Assembly: GCA_004764695.1 (NCBI GenBank)
Contig: SMSO01000034.1
Coordinates: 2,860,501 to 2,924,500, forward strand
DNA length: 64,000 bases
Direction of reading: 5' to 3'
Source of the DNA: Schizochytrium sp. TIO01
Lineage: Eukaryota; Sar; Bigyra; Thraustochytrida; Thraustochytriidae
The notes beneath the pieces were generated by a model, which did no database searches, was not told the DNA's origin, and was given only the letters and a program-made list of their open reading frames with translations. Position numbers and translations under genes: made by a program. Shown piece by piece: positions 63,337 through 64,000 of this stretch (its first letter is position 1; each line of letters starts with the position of its first letter).

Positions 63337-64000
63337 TGTTGTAGTGTAATTCATAAAGGTTTGTTCAGTTTTCGTTTTAAAATATTTTTTTATTCTTTTT
63401 TAGATCCTTCGCAGCTTATCTGAATTCCAAAATATTCAAGTACAACATTTAACATCACTATTGGTTTCAATTAAATAACAATCAAGCTCTTTATAAATTG
63501 CATCAATCCATACTATAGTTACAAGGTCAAATGAGGACACGCGAAAACCACCAAGAGTATCTCTTTACAAATTGACAGAAGAAACCAACTAGTTTTGATT
63601 GAAATTTAGTGAGTAACAATTAATTTTTCGAAGCTTAGAATAGAATCGTTCATGCATTCCAACTATATATAGGATGCAGCTAAGGACTCAGTATTATAAA
63701 CAGGAATCAACAAAGTACTTGTCTTATTAATACCTACAGAGGTAACTAGCTGCAGGAGTCAAGTGCTGTTCATATACCAAGAGTAGTCATGTGCTTGATA
63801 AGCCCATAATCGCTTGCAAAACTTGAAAAGAAAAAACAACAACAATAGCAGCAGGCAACAATACTGGCCGTGTTATACACAAATGACCTTTTCATTATTA
63901 CTGATCACGTTCTATATGTTTCTTTATGTAACTGAGAGTTCGAGCTCAGGACGCGGTGTATTGCGCTCGTTGTGATGGTCCGAAGAATCCTGCATCGTAA
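63337..64000. other. Right-edge intergenic region
   Basis: 664 bp, AT-rich, downstream of the G-box gene. No gene, RNA or repeat is supported. Confidence 0.45.

Noticed and set aside
1-64000. tRNA, rRNA, snRNA and CRISPR signals
   Set aside because: I looked by eye for A/B-box pairs (GGTTCGA-type motifs), conserved snRNA starts and direct-repeat arrays in the spacers. Isolated TTCGAATC-like words occur (for example near 49482) without a matching A box or cloverleaf.

Overview
This is a nuclear window from a eukaryote with compact, mostly intron-free protein genes on both strands and AT-rich spacers full of simple repeats. Introns, where present, are short to medium and GT-AG; 59, 67 and 85 bases are examples. 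Gene content points to a flagellated microbial protist, most likely a stramenopile and perhaps a labyrinthulomycete (thraustochytrid). It includes a dynein-arm assembly factor, a sperm-tail PG-rich repeat protein, a CPAP/SAS-4-type G-box centriolar protein and a tmcB-like membrane protein. The taxon is an inference from gene content. There are no bacterial signatures, tRNAs, rRNAs, CRISPR arrays or recognisable transposons.

Layout, 1-20 kb: a predicted myristoylated ankyrin protein (1772-3418 +); DNAAF3 in three exons (3630-5299 -), head to head with a kinesin (5983-8574 +); splicing factor CWC25 (8876-10684 -), head to head with an 82-residue two-exon membrane microprotein (11396-11781 +); an unrecognised polytopic membrane protein (12053-13897 -); and symplekin (15814-19686 +).

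Layout, 20-37.7 kb: a small secreted Cys-rich protein (20340-20843 -); a long empty stretch; a phospholipase B-like lysosomal hydrolase (25434-27221 +); a TauD-type dioxygenase (28067-28981 -); a 6-kb repeat-rich stretch with one possible broken coiled-coil/tail-anchor ORF; a tandem guanine-deaminase-like protein whose second domain is degenerate (34890-36095 +); and 5-hydroxyisourate hydrolase (37297-37668 -). The last two belong to the same purine-breakdown route.

Layout, 38-64 kb: a Mid1/NALF-like Cys-rich channel-subunit candidate (38042-38650 +); an STPGR plus ankyrin protein (38934-40373 -); a 1512-residue tmcB-like PAS membrane protein (41739-46277 +); a DYRK-type kinase whose last exon lies in another frame (47353-49208 -); ribosomal protein uL3 (51293-52450 -); the mitochondrial sulfhydryl oxidase Erv1/ALR (54041-54610 +); a 122-bp tandem duplication with a conserved hairpin; a fusion of an ecdysteroid-kinase-like domain with a CrtC/AttH-like domain (56087-58801 +); and a four-exon G-box/coiled-coil protein (60830-63336 +).

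Most promising for follow-up are the kinase/CrtC-like fusion, the G-box gene whose exons match its protein repeats, the half-dead tandem deaminase beside a purine-pathway partner, and the two-exon membrane microprotein. I found no clear multi-gene novel system. Many longest-possible reading frames begin at non-ATG codons, so starts were moved to the first sensible ATG where noted.
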